From assembly GCA_946221065.1 (NCBI GenBank), contig CAMIIO010000010.1, forward strand, positions 10,852 through 74,851: 64,000 nt of DNA. Reading direction: 5' to 3'. Below, piece by piece: positions 35,151 through 43,725 of this stretch. How positions within the stretch are numbered: the stretch's first letter is position 1; each line of letters starts with the position of its first letter. This DNA comes from an uncultured Rothia sp. Its GTDB lineage: Bacteria; Actinomycetota; Actinomycetes; Actinomycetales; Micrococcaceae. Under the pieces are notes generated by a model. The model was not told where the DNA came from. It saw only the letters and a list, made by a program, of their open reading frames with translations, and did not search any database. A program made the position numbers and the translations under genes.

Positions 35151-36098
35151 ATGAACCAGCACTCTGATTCTGACCGGAATCACTATCGTATAGAGGTAAA
35201 TAACCTCACCAAGAGATACGGCGATTTCGCTGCAGTCAATCAGGCCACCTTTACCGTTGAACCCGGCTCCATGACAGGCTTCTTGGGAGCTAATGGTGCA
35301 GGCAAAACCACCACTATGCGTATGATTATGGGTTTGTTGGAGCCCACCGAAGGGCAGGTGCTCGTCAACGGACAACCGATTACTGCAGCTCAGCGGGCTT
35401 CCTTTGGATATATGCCGGAGGAACGCGGACTATACCCTAAACAACCCATTCTGGAACAGCTTGTTTATCTGGGACAGCTGCGGGGTATGCCGGCAACTCA
35501 TGCTCGAAAGGTTGCTACCGAGCATCTTGAGCAGTTAGGACTGGGAGATCGACTCAAAGCCAAGCTTGAGTCATTATCGCTAGGAAATCAGCAGCGTGTG
35601 CAAATTGTTGCTTCGATCTTGCACCACCCTACGGCGCTGATCTTGGACGAACCGTTTTCCGGGCTGGACCCCAAAGCGGTAGACACGATGATTACCATGT
35701 TGCATCGGCTCATGCGTGAGGGGGTTCCGGTGCTCTTTTCTTCGCACCAGCTAGATTTGGTGGATAGGTTATGTGATCGCGTGGTGATTTTGCATCAGGG
35801 TGAAGTTAAAGCTGCCGGATCTGCTGAAGAGCTACGAACCGCAGGGCCGGCACGGTTCCGGCTACGAGCAAGCGAAGACGCCGGATGGCTACGGGATCAC
35901 CTGCTGGTGAATGCGGGCACGGTGCAGGTTGTCGATATTTCCGGCCAAGAAGCAGTACTCCAATGGGATGTGTACTCTGCCGAAGTCGCAAATATTAGGG
36001 CACAGATTCTTGCCGATGCCCTACAGCACGGTCTTGAAGAATTTTCACGTATTACCCCTACTCTGGGTGAAATTTACCGAGGAGTCACCAACCAATGA
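35151..36098 (+). CDS. ABC transporter ATP-binding protein (NatA-like)
   Basis: A 315-residue ATPase of an ABC-2 type exporter. Walker A is GANGAGKTTTMR near residue 45, the signature is LSLGNQQRVQ, and Walker B is ALILDEPFSGLDP, with a following SSHQLDLVDRL switch histidine. Residues 230-315 are the C-terminal extension typical of NatA/DrrA-type subunits. It overlaps the permease start by 4 nt (ATGA), so the two form one transporter. Neighbouring kinase and regulator genes suggest induced efflux of an ion, antibiotic or envelope stressor. Confidence 0.92.
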   Translation: MNQHSDSDRNHYRIEVNNLTKRYGDFAAVNQATFTVEPGSMTGFLGANGAGKTTTMRMIMGLLEPTEGQVLVNGQPITAAQRASFGYMPEERGLYPKQPILEQLVYLGQLRGMPATHARKVATEHLEQLGLGDRLKAKLESLSLGNQQRVQIVASILHHPTALILDEPFSGLDPKAVDTMITMLHRLMREGVPVLFSSHQLDLVDRLCDRVVILHQGEVKAAGSAEELRTAGPARFRLRASEDAGWLRDHLLVNAGTVQVVDISGQEAVLQWDVYSAEVANIRAQILADALQHGLEEFSRITPTLGEIYRGVTNQ

Positions 36099-37270
36099 GC
36101 AATCAGAACATCACATCATCGCGTCCCTGGCAGATTGTTGCTCAGCGGGAGGTTATGACTAAACTGCGCGATAAGTCATTTATCTTTGGCACGCTATTCT
36201 CACTAGCGCTGATTATCATCTCAATTGGTGCAAGCGTATTTTTTGGCAATCGCACCACCGATTACACCGTTGCTGTGTTGGATAGCTCGGCACAAAGCAT
36301 AGTGGAGGCTGCCCAGAGTTCGCAGGGTGAAGATGACGATACCCTTCATGCGCAGCGCTTTAGCTCTGAGGGCGAGGCTCGTGAATCGCTCAAAAATGAC
36401 GACGTCGACGCCTTGTTGACTACCACGAACGATGGCTGGAAACTAACCTATCAGCAGAGTCCTTCGCAACAGCTCACTCAGATACTGCAACAGAGTATCG
36501 TTGCCACTATTACTGCTCAGAATGCTACCCAGATGGGAGTAAACCTTGAGAGGCTCTCTGCCGGTACTCAGCTGGAGACGCAGAGCATTGAGGGCAACGA
36601 TAACGCGATGATAGCTACTCTGGTGGGCATGGGATTTGCCTTAATCTTCTATATGGCAACGCTAATTTTCGGGCAGCTTATTGCTCAGAGCGTAGTAGAG
36701 GAAAAACAAAATCGTATTGTGGAAATCATCGCCACCGCAATCCCCATAAGCCAGTTGCTTGCTGGAAAGATCATTGGAAATATTGTTTTGGCTATTGGTC
36801 AGGTTGCCGTGTACGCAATTGTTGGTTTGGGCGGACTTACCCTCACCGGCCAAACCCGCGAATATGGTTGGATACTTTCGTCTACCGGATGGTTTGTTGC
36901 TTTCTATGTGGTGGGCTTTGCCGCAATAGCCACTGTGTGGGCAGGTGTGGGCGCTATGGCGTCTCAGGTCGAAGACGTGGGAAATCTCTCCATGCCTCTC
37001 ATGATGGTTCTGATTGGAGCGCTTTTTGCCGGTATTTACGCCGGGGATCAGATTCTCATGGTGCTATCTTTTGTGCCGGTCATCTCTTCTATTGCTATGC
37101 CTATGCGCTTACTCGTCGAAGACGTTCCGGTATGGCAACCCTTGTTGGCATTGGTTCTCGGCTTACTTGCAACGTGGTTGCTGACCCTGCTAGGGGCACG
37201 AATTTATCGTAATAATATTATGCGCGGTGGGAGCGCAGTGAGCTGGAAGCAGGCTCTTCGCCAAAAATAA
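36095..37270 (+). CDS. ABC-2 type transporter permease (NatB-like)
   Basis: The 391-residue membrane partner of the preceding ATPase. One N-terminal transmembrane helix (about 30-50) is followed by a large extracytoplasmic region (50-170) with Gln/Ser-rich stretches. About five helices follow from residue 175, with the family motif SVVEEKQNRIVEIIATAIP and a following LLAGKIIGN. This is the ABC2_membrane_3 layout seen in NatB-type exporters. ATG 36095 overlaps the ATPase stop. It ends 20 nt before a strong terminator. Confidence 0.9.
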   Translation: MSNQNITSSRPWQIVAQREVMTKLRDKSFIFGTLFSLALIIISIGASVFFGNRTTDYTVAVLDSSAQSIVEAAQSSQGEDDDTLHAQRFSSEGEARESLKNDDVDALLTTTNDGWKLTYQQSPSQQLTQILQQSIVATITAQNATQMGVNLERLSAGTQLETQSIEGNDNAMIATLVGMGFALIFYMATLIFGQLIAQSVVEEKQNRIVEIIATAIPISQLLAGKIIGNIVLAIGQVAVYAIVGLGGLTLTGQTREYGWILSSTGWFVAFYVVGFAAIATVWAGVGAMASQVEDVGNLSMPLMMVLIGALFAGIYAGDQILMVLSFVPVISSIAMPMRLLVEDVPVWQPLLALVLGLLATWLLTLLGARIYRNNIMRGGSAVSWKQALRQK

Positions 37271-37290
37271 TTATTAGTCGATGGTGGTGC

Positions 37291-37320
37291 AGAGGTGCTC
37301 GGGAGGTCCCGGGCACCTCT
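37291..37320 (+). terminator. Terminator after the ABC transporter
   Basis: A 14-bp stem with one wobble pair (37291-37304 and 37307-37320) and a 2-nt apparent loop, followed by GTTTAACTTA. In practice the top of the stem would open to form a normal loop. Confidence 0.75.
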
Positions 37321-37390
37321 GTTTAACTTAGAGATACCCCTACCTTAACGAAAGCTCGCTAAGTTTCCCTGGTTCTCTTGACGCACTAAA

Positions 37391-37404
37391 TTGAAGTTCA
37401 TCAG
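37391..37404 (+). promoter_or_regulatory. FNR-like palindrome upstream of the formate/nitrite channel gene
   Basis: TTGAA-GTTC-ATCAG matches the FNR consensus TTGAT-N4-ATCAA at 8 of 10 fixed positions. It lies 115 bp before the channel gene start. Formate/nitrite channels are often oxygen-regulated, but no FNR/CRP gene is in the window. Confidence 0.25.
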
Positions 37405-37518
37405 AGTGTGGAAACTTCACGTATTTCTCGTCAATAGCCCACTACTATGGCTAAGGTCACTAAATGATGAAGTGTTTACTATGCACTTTTAATTCGTCTC
37501 TCCCATGAAAGAATTCCC

Positions 37519-38304
37519 ATGGCCCTTAACGATGTTGCACACGGTGCGTTGCAACGCAAATTAGATCTTTTTGACAACGATTTCGCCCGCTTTGCTGTAC
37601 GCGGTGTACTTGCTGGTGTCTACCTCACCCTAGCAACAGGCTTTGCTGGCATGGCTGGAAGCGCGGTAGAAGCTCACGCCAAAGGTATTGGTTCTCTGGT
37701 GTTCGCTTTCCTTTTTGGTATTGGACTCTTTGCCATTATTGTGCTGAACGGTGAACTTGCCACCGGCAATATGATGTTCGGTTCTTACGGTGCTATCAAG
37801 AAGCAGGCGAGCTGGGGTAAAGCCCTAATTTTCATTGTGACGACAACTTTGCTGAACTTGGTGGGGTGCGTAGTGATTGCCTACTATCTCAGCCACACAG
37901 CAAAATTTGCGGGAATGACAGATACCAACATGATTTCTACTATTACTGAAGCTAAGTTTCATAAGAGTGCAGGTGGCGCTTTTCTGGAAGGAATTGGCGC
38001 GAACTTTGTGGTGAACATGGCTATTGTTGGTGCTGCGGCTGCTAAAGATTTCATTTCCAAATTCGTTACGATTGTCTCCTTCCTCGCGGTATTCGTAGGA
38101 TTGGGTCTCGAACACGTTATTGCTAATTTCTCGCTCATGTCTATCGCGTTTTTTGCTTCGGATCCGCTACCGGCATCTATGACGGTAGGGGCTGTGGCTA
38201 CTAACTGGGCGATGGTGTGGCTTGGAAACTTTGTCGGTGGTGGTCTAGTAATGGGCGGCACCTACGCCTGGCTCAACAAGACCAAGACCAGCTACATCGA
38301 CTAA
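37519..38304 (+). CDS. Formate/nitrite transporter family channel
   Basis: A 261-residue FNT-family membrane protein with six hydrophobic segments. Family signatures are AVRGVLAGVYLTLATGF in the first helix, VLNGELATGNMMF in the loop after the third, and the last-helix motif GNFVGGGLVMGG. FNT pentamers pass formate, nitrite, lactate or hydrosulfide; the substrate is not resolved here. It is a single gene with a terminator upstream and a 220-bp gap before rpsP. Confidence 0.92.
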   Translation: MALNDVAHGALQRKLDLFDNDFARFAVRGVLAGVYLTLATGFAGMAGSAVEAHAKGIGSLVFAFLFGIGLFAIIVLNGELATGNMMFGSYGAIKKQASWGKALIFIVTTTLLNLVGCVVIAYYLSHTAKFAGMTDTNMISTITEAKFHKSAGGAFLEGIGANFVVNMAIVGAAAAKDFISKFVTIVSFLAVFVGLGLEHVIANFSLMSIAFFASDPLPASMTVGAVATNWAMVWLGNFVGGGLVMGGTYAWLNKTKTSYID

Positions 38305-38384
38305 GTTCAATAGCTAGAGGCGAAAACTCATGCCTTAAACCACATAAAAAGTGCGAGTTTGCCCTGGATTAAAAGGGTAAGCTT

Positions 38385-38393
38385 TGGCATAAT
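38385..38393 (+). promoter_or_regulatory. Predicted extended -10 promoter of rpsP
   Basis: TGG-CATAAT forms an extended -10 element about 135 bp before the rpsP start, without a good -35. The transcript would begin near 38400 and carry a leader of about 130 nt containing GTGCG/CGCAC pairing. Confidence 0.4.
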
Positions 38394-38528
38394 CTTTCAG
38401 GTACTCGATGTGCGCGCGGTCCCTCTCACCCGCACGTCATTGTGTTCATAGAAGAGGAGAGGACGGCCGGCCCCACCGGCGCAGAATCTTCACTTCGTAT
38501 AAAAACTAGAAACAGGAGATCCACAACA

Positions 38529-38954
38529 GTGGCTGTTAAAATTCGTCTGAAGCGCATGGGTAAAATCCGCGATCCTCGCTACCGCGTAGTCGTTATGGAC
38601 TCACGCACCAAGCGCGATGGTCGTGCAATCGAGGAAATCGGCATCTACCAGCCGACCGAAAACCCCTCGCTTGTTCAGATTGATTCCGAGCGCGCACAGT
38701 ACTGGCTGTCCGTAGGCGCACAGCCTACCGAGCAGGTACTGGCATTGCTCAAGCTCACCGGCGACTGGGCAACCTTCAAGGGTGAAAAGGCAGAGGCAAC
38801 TCTCAAGCCCGTTGAAGCTAAGCCCGAGTTTGTTGTTCCCGATAAGGGTTCCGTCATTCTTCCTGAGGCCATCACCCCCAAGGGTGAAGACAAGGCTGAA
38901 GAAGTAGCCGAAGCTGATGCAAAGGATGAGGCAGCTGAAGAAGCTGCTGAGTAA
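38529..38954 (+). CDS. rpsP: 30S ribosomal protein S16
   Basis: S16 from GTG 38529 with AGGAG at 38514-38518. The frame is open upstream to 38442, but conservation begins at MAVKIRLKRMGKIRDPRYRV. The ribosomal core (about residues 1-85) is followed by a 55-residue acidic Ala/Glu/Lys tail (EDKAEEVAEADAKDEAAEE) typical of actinobacterial S16. At 141 residues it is normal for the group. It heads the conserved rpsP-khpA-rimM-trmD-rplS order. Confidence 0.96.
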   Translation: MAVKIRLKRMGKIRDPRYRVVVMDSRTKRDGRAIEEIGIYQPTENPSLVQIDSERAQYWLSVGAQPTEQVLALLKLTGDWATFKGEKAEATLKPVEAKPEFVVPDKGSVILPEAITPKGEDKAEEVAEADAKDEAAEEAAE

Positions 38955-38956
38955 TT

Positions 38957-39199
38957 ATGTTGGCTGATGCACTCGAGCACCTCGTTCGAGGAATCGTCAA
39001 TAACCCCGACGACGTCAAGGTTCGTTCGCGAGCCGGTCGCCGCGGAGACACCCTAGAGGTTCGGGTTAATCCTGAAGATCTCGGTCGAGTTATTGGCCGC
39101 CAGGGGCGCACGGCAAATAGCGTGCGCACGGTTATTGATGCCATCAACGATGGTGAACACGTCCGCGTAGACGTGGTAGACACCGATCGTCAACGATAA
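38957..39199 (+). CDS. khpA: KH-domain RNA-binding protein KhpA
   Basis: An 80-residue single KH domain with the RNA-binding GxxG loop in IGRQGRTANSVR. KhpA acts with KhpB on small RNAs and mRNA in firmicutes; the role in actinobacteria is less known. ATG 38957 lies 2 nt after the rpsP stop, so the two are coupled. A hairpin terminator follows. Confidence 0.93.
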   Translation: MLADALEHLVRGIVNNPDDVKVRSRAGRRGDTLEVRVNPEDLGRVIGRQGRTANSVRTVIDAINDGEHVRVDVVDTDRQR

Positions 39200-39228
39200 G
39201 TACCTCAGGCTGTTACTGAGAATTCTTA

Positions 39229-39258
39229 AAGGTCCTGCACCTCAAGGTGCAGGACCTT
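39229..39258 (+). terminator. Terminator hairpin after khpA
   Basis: A perfect 13-bp stem (39229-39241 and 39246-39258) with a 4-nt loop, followed by TATCCTTT. It separates rpsP-khpA from rimM-trmD. Confidence 0.75.
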
Positions 39259-39346
39259 ATCCTTTAACTAGCTCTGCCCAGCCCTGCCAAGTACTGAGGG
39301 TGAGTTAAACTGGCAGAAAGATCTATGTGGTACTGAAGGAGTATAA

Positions 39347-39949
39347 GTGCAGGTTTTAGTGGCGCGTATCGGTAAACCTCACGGCATTCGTGGGGAAGTT
39401 ACCGTGCAGCTTTTTACTGATGCCCCGGAAGAACGTTTTGCCGCGGGGGAAAAACTTCAGATTGAAGATTTTTCTCGGCAAACGCCGGTGGGACAGATAG
39501 CTCCGGCAGGAGAACTGACGGTTGCAGGTGCACGCTGGAATAAGAAAATTTTGGTGGTGCGATTCGCTGAAGTTTCTTCACTTAATGACGCTGAGGAGCT
39601 TCGGGATGTTCGCCTGACTTTTGATTCTTCGGAGGCGGAAGACTCTGAAGGGATTTATGAGCATGACGTGCTAGATCTACCCGTCTATCTCGTCAATGAT
39701 GTTCCGGAAGGGGAGATCCCTCAGGGGGAGGGGATCGGTAAAGTAAGCGGTTTGCGGACGTTGCCCACTCAAGATTTGCTCTTGGTTGAGCTTCACAATG
39801 GAGAAGAAGCCATGATTCCTTTTGTGGAAGAACTGGTGCCCGAGATTAATCTGGAGGATGGGTTTATTCTGATTGATCCACCGGCAGGTTTGCTTGACCT
39901 GCAATCCGAGACCAATGACGACGTCGAGATAGAAAGTGCGGAGAACTAA
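39347..39949 (+). CDS. rimM: Ribosome maturation factor RimM
   Basis: Helps assemble the 30S head by binding S19. The 200-residue protein starts at GTG 39347 after GAAGGAG. The N-terminal RimM domain begins VLVARIGKPHGIRGEVTV. The C-terminal PRC-barrel part is marked by HDVLDLPVYL, then GKVSGLRTLPTQDLLLVE and PFVEELVPEI. An acidic tail ends the protein. It sits 3 nt before trmD. Confidence 0.95.
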   Translation: MQVLVARIGKPHGIRGEVTVQLFTDAPEERFAAGEKLQIEDFSRQTPVGQIAPAGELTVAGARWNKKILVVRFAEVSSLNDAEELRDVRLTFDSSEAEDSEGIYEHDVLDLPVYLVNDVPEGEIPQGEGIGKVSGLRTLPTQDLLLVELHNGEEAMIPFVEELVPEINLEDGFILIDPPAGLLDLQSETNDDVEIESAEN

Positions 39950-39952
39950 GCC

Positions 39953-40825
39953 GTGCGCTTGGACGTTATTACAATTTTTCCCGAGTATCTAGAGCCGCTT
40001 AATCTTTCTCTGCTGGGAAAAGCGCGTGAGCGCGGTCTAGTCAACCTACAGGTGCATAACCTGCGTGACTTTGCTTTTGACCGGCATAAGACCGTAGATG
40101 ATACCCCGTACGGTGGTGGTGCGGGGATGGTGATGAAGCCTGAACCGTGGGGGTTAGCTCTTGACGCTGTCCTGGAGGCAGCGCCGTGCTGCTCAGAGAA
40201 GGACGGTGAAGATTCTCGGCCGTTGCTCATTGTTCCGTCTCCGGCAGGCACGGTATTTAATCAGGATCTTGCGTATGAGCTCTCCCGAATGGATCACCTG
40301 GTTTTTGCTCCTGCTCGGTATGAGGGTATTGACGAGCGCGTGCTGGATTGGGCGCAAAAACCTTTTCGGGTGTTGCCGGTATCTATCGGTGATTATGTTT
40401 TGTATGGGGGAGAGGTCGCCGTGATGGCAATGATTGAGGCTATTTGCCGTCTTATCCCCGGCGCTATGGGAAACCCCGAATCGCTCTCCGAAGAGTCGCA
40501 TACCGGTGGGCTGCTGGAGTACCCGGTGTACACTAAGCCGGCGGTTTGGCGTGAACGCGCGGTGCCAGAAGTTTTGTTGTCGGGTCATCACGGGGCAATC
40601 GCTCGGTGGCGGCGCGATGAGCAGATTCGTAGAACCTTTACCCGCCGTTATGACATGATTCAGGCGTTTCCCGCTGAGCAATGGGATAAAAAAGATCGTA
40701 AATTGCTCAATGAGCTTCGTGCTGAACGTAATCGGGCTCTCAAAGACCAGCGTGTGCGGCAGCCTCAAGCTAGCGACGACGTCGCCGCGGATGTGAGTAA
40801 AGAATCTGGGGACAGCAAAAAATAG
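39953..40825 (+). CDS. trmD: tRNA (guanine(37)-N1)-methyltransferase
   Basis: A SPOUT methyltransferase that makes m1G37 in tRNAs reading CNN codons and so prevents frameshifts. GTG 39953. Motifs are RLDVITIFPEYL at the start, TPYGGGAGMVMKPEP, CEPAR-like RYEGIDERV, then SIGDYVLYGGEVAVMAMIEA (the knot SAM site) and EVLLSGHHGAIARWRR. The tail of about 25 residues is low-complexity. It has 290 residues. Confidence 0.96.
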   Translation: MRLDVITIFPEYLEPLNLSLLGKARERGLVNLQVHNLRDFAFDRHKTVDDTPYGGGAGMVMKPEPWGLALDAVLEAAPCCSEKDGEDSRPLLIVPSPAGTVFNQDLAYELSRMDHLVFAPARYEGIDERVLDWAQKPFRVLPVSIGDYVLYGGEVAVMAMIEAICRLIPGAMGNPESLSEESHTGGLLEYPVYTKPAVWRERAVPEVLLSGHHGAIARWRRDEQIRRTFTRRYDMIQAFPAEQWDKKDRKLLNELRAERNRALKDQRVRQPQASDDVAADVSKESGDSKK

Positions 40826-40882
40826 TGTGGCGTATTGGGCGGTAGCGTGTCATAATTAGTCTTTGTGTTCACTTTGGGTGCG

Positions 40883-40897
40883 CCCCTGCCGTAGGGG
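40883..40897 (+). repeat. Small hairpin in the rplS leader
   Basis: CCCCT and AGGGG flank a five-base loop (40883-40897) in the 238-bp gap between trmD and rplS. The gap also has TATAAG at 41019-41024 that could be a -10 element. L19 leader RNAs that bind ribosomal protein are known in other phyla; here that is only a possibility. Confidence 0.3.
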
Positions 40898-41063
40898 GAA
40901 GAGCGACCTCAACAAAGCGAACCTCGCCCGCAGAACATCTGGGGTGTGTAAAAGACGTTTCTTTGTGGCAGTAACACTCTGAATCTTTGTGAGATTCCTT
41001 AGAGACTGTACGCAATGGTATAAGAGAGTATTAGACCTACGGCTGGTACCTCAGGAGAAATCA

Positions 41064-41411
41064 ATGCAGACTCTTGACTTCATTGACAACAAGTCCCTTC
41101 GCTCTGACATTCCCGACTTCGGTCCCGGCGATACCCTCAACGTTCACGTGAACATTGTTGAAGGTAACCGCTCCCGTGTTCAGGTATTCAAGGGCTACGT
41201 CTTGGGCCGTCAGGGCTCAGGCGTGCGTGAAACCTTCACCGTTCGTAAGGTTTCCTTTGGCGTTGGCGTTGAGCGTACCTTCCCGGTTCACTCTCCCGTG
41301 ATCGACAAGATCGAATTGTTGACCCGCGGTGATGTCCGTCGTGCAAAGCTGTACTACATGCGCGATCGCCACGGTAAGGCTGCTCGTATCCGCGAAAAGC
41401 GCGATAAGTAA
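41064..41411 (+). CDS. rplS: 50S ribosomal protein L19
   Basis: L19 sits at the 30S-50S interface. I chose ATG 41064 because CAGGAG precedes it by 6 nt and the protein then has the standard length (115 residues) and start (MQTLDFID). The open frame reaches back to 40989, but those residues are not conserved. FGPGDTLNVHVNIVEGNRSR and RTFPVHSPVIDKIEL are family hallmarks. Confidence 0.96.
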   Translation: MQTLDFIDNKSLRSDIPDFGPGDTLNVHVNIVEGNRSRVQVFKGYVLGRQGSGVRETFTVRKVSFGVGVERTFPVHSPVIDKIELLTRGDVRRAKLYYMRDRHGKAARIREKRDK

Positions 41412-41424
41412 GTCTAGGGTTCTT

Positions 41425-42084
41425 ATGGAACAGACCGAAAGGTCCGCATCCACTGACAGGCGCTTCTCTCTTGTGCGGGGGTGGCGCCTGTTTGCTATCG
41501 CTATGGCTGTGGCACTGATTATTTTGGTGTTAGTGCGTCACTTTTTCTTTGACGTGTATTTTATTCCTTCAGCCTCGATGGAGCCGACTCTTGAAACTGG
41601 GGATCGAATAGTGGTGCAACGTCAAATAGGTGAGGTTCATCGCGGGGATATTGTGGTCTTTGACGGTCAGGGATCTCTCTCGCCGTATCAAAGTGCTTCG
41701 CCCTGGGTTCAGCATCCTGTAAAAACTACGGGGCAGTGGTTAGGAATTATTGGCTCAGATACGGTGTATGTAAAGCGGGTGATTGGTGTTGCTGGCGATA
41801 CCGTTATCTGTTGCTCTTCGGCGGGTAAGCTCACCGTGAACGGCGTGGAACAGGATGAGCCTTATCTTGTAGCTGGAGTTAAGGCTTCAGAAACTACTTT
41901 TTCGGTGACTGTCCCAGCCGGGCGTTTGTGGGTGATGGGCGATAACCGCCCTCATTCCGTGGATTCACGTGCTCTTTTAGGTGCTCCCGGTGGTGGGATG
42001 ATTAAAACTGAAAAAGTTATTGGTAAGCCGTTGTGGGTGGTTTGGCCCATGGAACGGTGGTCCCGGCTGGAGTCTGTTTCTTAG
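41425..42084 (+). CDS. lepB: Signal peptidase I (first of two)
   Basis: A membrane serine protease that removes signal peptides from Sec and Tat substrates. From ATG 41425 it has 219 residues. There is one N-terminal transmembrane helix (about 22-38), catalytic S51 in IPSASMEPTL and K117 in YVKRVIGVAGD, and then MGDNRPHSVDSR. Upstream open frame from 41329 overlaps rplS and is not part of the protein. It is only 13 nt after rplS. A paralogue follows after about 100 bp. Confidence 0.93.
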   Translation: MEQTERSASTDRRFSLVRGWRLFAIAMAVALIILVLVRHFFFDVYFIPSASMEPTLETGDRIVVQRQIGEVHRGDIVVFDGQGSLSPYQSASPWVQHPVKTTGQWLGIIGSDTVYVKRVIGVAGDTVICCSSAGKLTVNGVEQDEPYLVAGVKASETTFSVTVPAGRLWVMGDNRPHSVDSRALLGAPGGGMIKTEKVIGKPLWVVWPMERWSRLESVS

Positions 42085-42191
42085 TATTGACTCAACACAG
42101 TACCCTATTGTGGACGCTAAATCCTTTAGCTTCTTGAAAACAGAGATAAACTAACAACTGCTCATCTATCACTCTCTAAGGCACGGTTTTT

Positions 42192-42965
42192 ATGAGTCAA
42201 GCATCAGAATTCGAGTCCACTCACCTATCTGAGAAGGAACCACTTACGCGTTCGCAGCGCCGTCAGTTGAAGGGGCAGGAAGAGCGCCCTTCGGGTTTTT
42301 GGAACCAGGTGAAAGAGTTTCTTCTGGTTATTTCACTGGCGTTATTGATTGCTTTCTTGCTCAAGACTTTTGTGCTTCGCGGGTTTTATATTCCTTCTGG
42401 TTCTATGGAGAATACTCTTGAAGTGAACGACCGTGTGTTTGTGAACGTGGCTGGTTCCATGTTGGGCTCTGCCGAACGTGGCGACGTTATCGTTTTCAAA
42501 GATAATAAAAACTGGGTTCCAGAATCTAATGCCGCTGCCAACAACCCCGTGCGTTCAGCACTATCGTTTGTGGGGATCTTGCCGGATACCTCTAATAATT
42601 ATCTGGTGAAGCGCGTGATTGGCGTGGGCGGAGATCACGTGGTGTGCTGTAGCGATGACGGCAAAATTACTGTCAACGGTGTGGCTATCGACGAGTCTGA
42701 ATATCTTTATCCAGGAGCTAACCCCTCCGATATTCCTTTTGACGTGATTGTTCCCGAAAATAGCTATTTTGTTTTGGGCGACCATCGTAATAATTCCGCT
42801 GATTCTCGATACCACATTGAGAACGACACGGAATTTATTAGTGACGGTGAGGTTGAAGGTAAGGTTTTTGTGGTGGCGTGGCCGTTGAATCACTTCACCT
42901 TTATGGGCGGGGCACATGATGTGTTCGCAGATGTTCCTAGCACAGACTCTAAAGCTACTAAATAG
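42192..42965 (+). CDS. lepB: Signal peptidase I (second of two)
   Basis: A 257-residue paralogue of the preceding gene with a longer charged N-terminus (residues 1-40), a transmembrane helix at about 43-60, S71 in IPSGSMENTL, K140 in LVKRVIGVGGD, and LGDHRNNSADSR. The two copies diverge in the loop between the Ser and Lys motifs, which suggests different substrates. Its TAG stop shares a base with the GTG of rnhB. Confidence 0.93.
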   Translation: MSQASEFESTHLSEKEPLTRSQRRQLKGQEERPSGFWNQVKEFLLVISLALLIAFLLKTFVLRGFYIPSGSMENTLEVNDRVFVNVAGSMLGSAERGDVIVFKDNKNWVPESNAAANNPVRSALSFVGILPDTSNNYLVKRVIGVGGDHVVCCSDDGKITVNGVAIDESEYLYPGANPSDIPFDVIVPENSYFVLGDHRNNSADSRYHIENDTEFISDGEVEGKVFVVAWPLNHFTFMGGAHDVFADVPSTDSKATK

Positions 42966-43723
42966 TGATAAAAAAATTTCAGCCAGCTACGTTGAACACC
43001 GAGAGAGAATTTTTCTCTCGCGGTGTTCAACTTATTGCTGGTGTTGATGAAGTGGGCAGAGGATCTTTAGCCGGGCCGGTCAGCGTGGGGGTAGCTTTAG
43101 TTCCAGCAACAGCAGAGCTAGTTATCGAAGATCTTATTGATTCTAAAACTCTTTCTAAAGCCCGCCGGCTCACCATGATTAAAGAAATCAACGATTGGTG
43201 CCGTACCGCTGTAGGGCACTGTAGTCCTGAAGAAATTGATGGGTTAGGCATGACGCTGGCTTTACGGCTAGCGTGTCAACGTGCCTTATCTTCGGTTCAG
43301 CAAGAACGACGTCCGGATATGGTGCTTCTTGATGGAAAGCATGATTGGCTGACCCCTGATCCGCCAGATCTCTTGTCTGGATTATCTTCAACGGACGCTC
43401 TCTACGAGACTCTGGTGCACGAGGTATGGGGTGAATCCTTGCCTTGGGAGGGGCCGGTGCGTACCGTGATTAAAGGTGATTTACTCTGCGCCTCCATTGC
43501 CGCGGCATCGGTGGTTGCCAAGGTCGAACGAGATCACATGATGGATCAGCTGGCGCTGGACTATCCCGAATATGGGTGGGTTCAAAATAAGGGATACGGC
43601 TCTGTAGCTCACCGCCAGGCTATCGCCGAGCTAGGTCCCACTGCTGTTCACCGTCTTTCCTGGAATCTAGGAGCAAGCCTCGAACAGGTTCATACAGCAA
43701 TGCTGTCCCGGATGGAGAGATAA
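42965..43723 (+). CDS. rnhB: Ribonuclease HII
   Basis: Removes RNA from RNA-DNA hybrids and misincorporated ribonucleotides. GTG 42965 overlaps the lepB stop. Catalytic acids lie in AGVDEVGRGSLAGP (D, E), in the PDMVLLDG strand and in the C-terminal half. DSKTLSKARR and NKGYGSVAHRQAI are typical. It has 252 residues, slightly long because of an extra loop around 125-145. The conserved order lepB-rnhB-DUF2469 is intact. Confidence 0.95.
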   Translation: MIKKFQPATLNTEREFFSRGVQLIAGVDEVGRGSLAGPVSVGVALVPATAELVIEDLIDSKTLSKARRLTMIKEINDWCRTAVGHCSPEEIDGLGMTLALRLACQRALSSVQQERRPDMVLLDGKHDWLTPDPPDLLSGLSSTDALYETLVHEVWGESLPWEGPVRTVIKGDLLCASIAAASVVAKVERDHMMDQLALDYPEYGWVQNKGYGSVAHRQAIAELGPTAVHRLSWNLGASLEQVHTAMLSRMER

Positions 43724-43725
43724 TC

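Noticed and set aside
37407..37421. A GlxR/CRP-like site TGTGG-N5-TCACG
   Set aside because: The half-sites are one base too close and neither is perfect.
40989..41063. An N-terminal extension of L19
   Set aside because: Not conserved in L19, and a good ribosome-binding site precedes ATG 41064.
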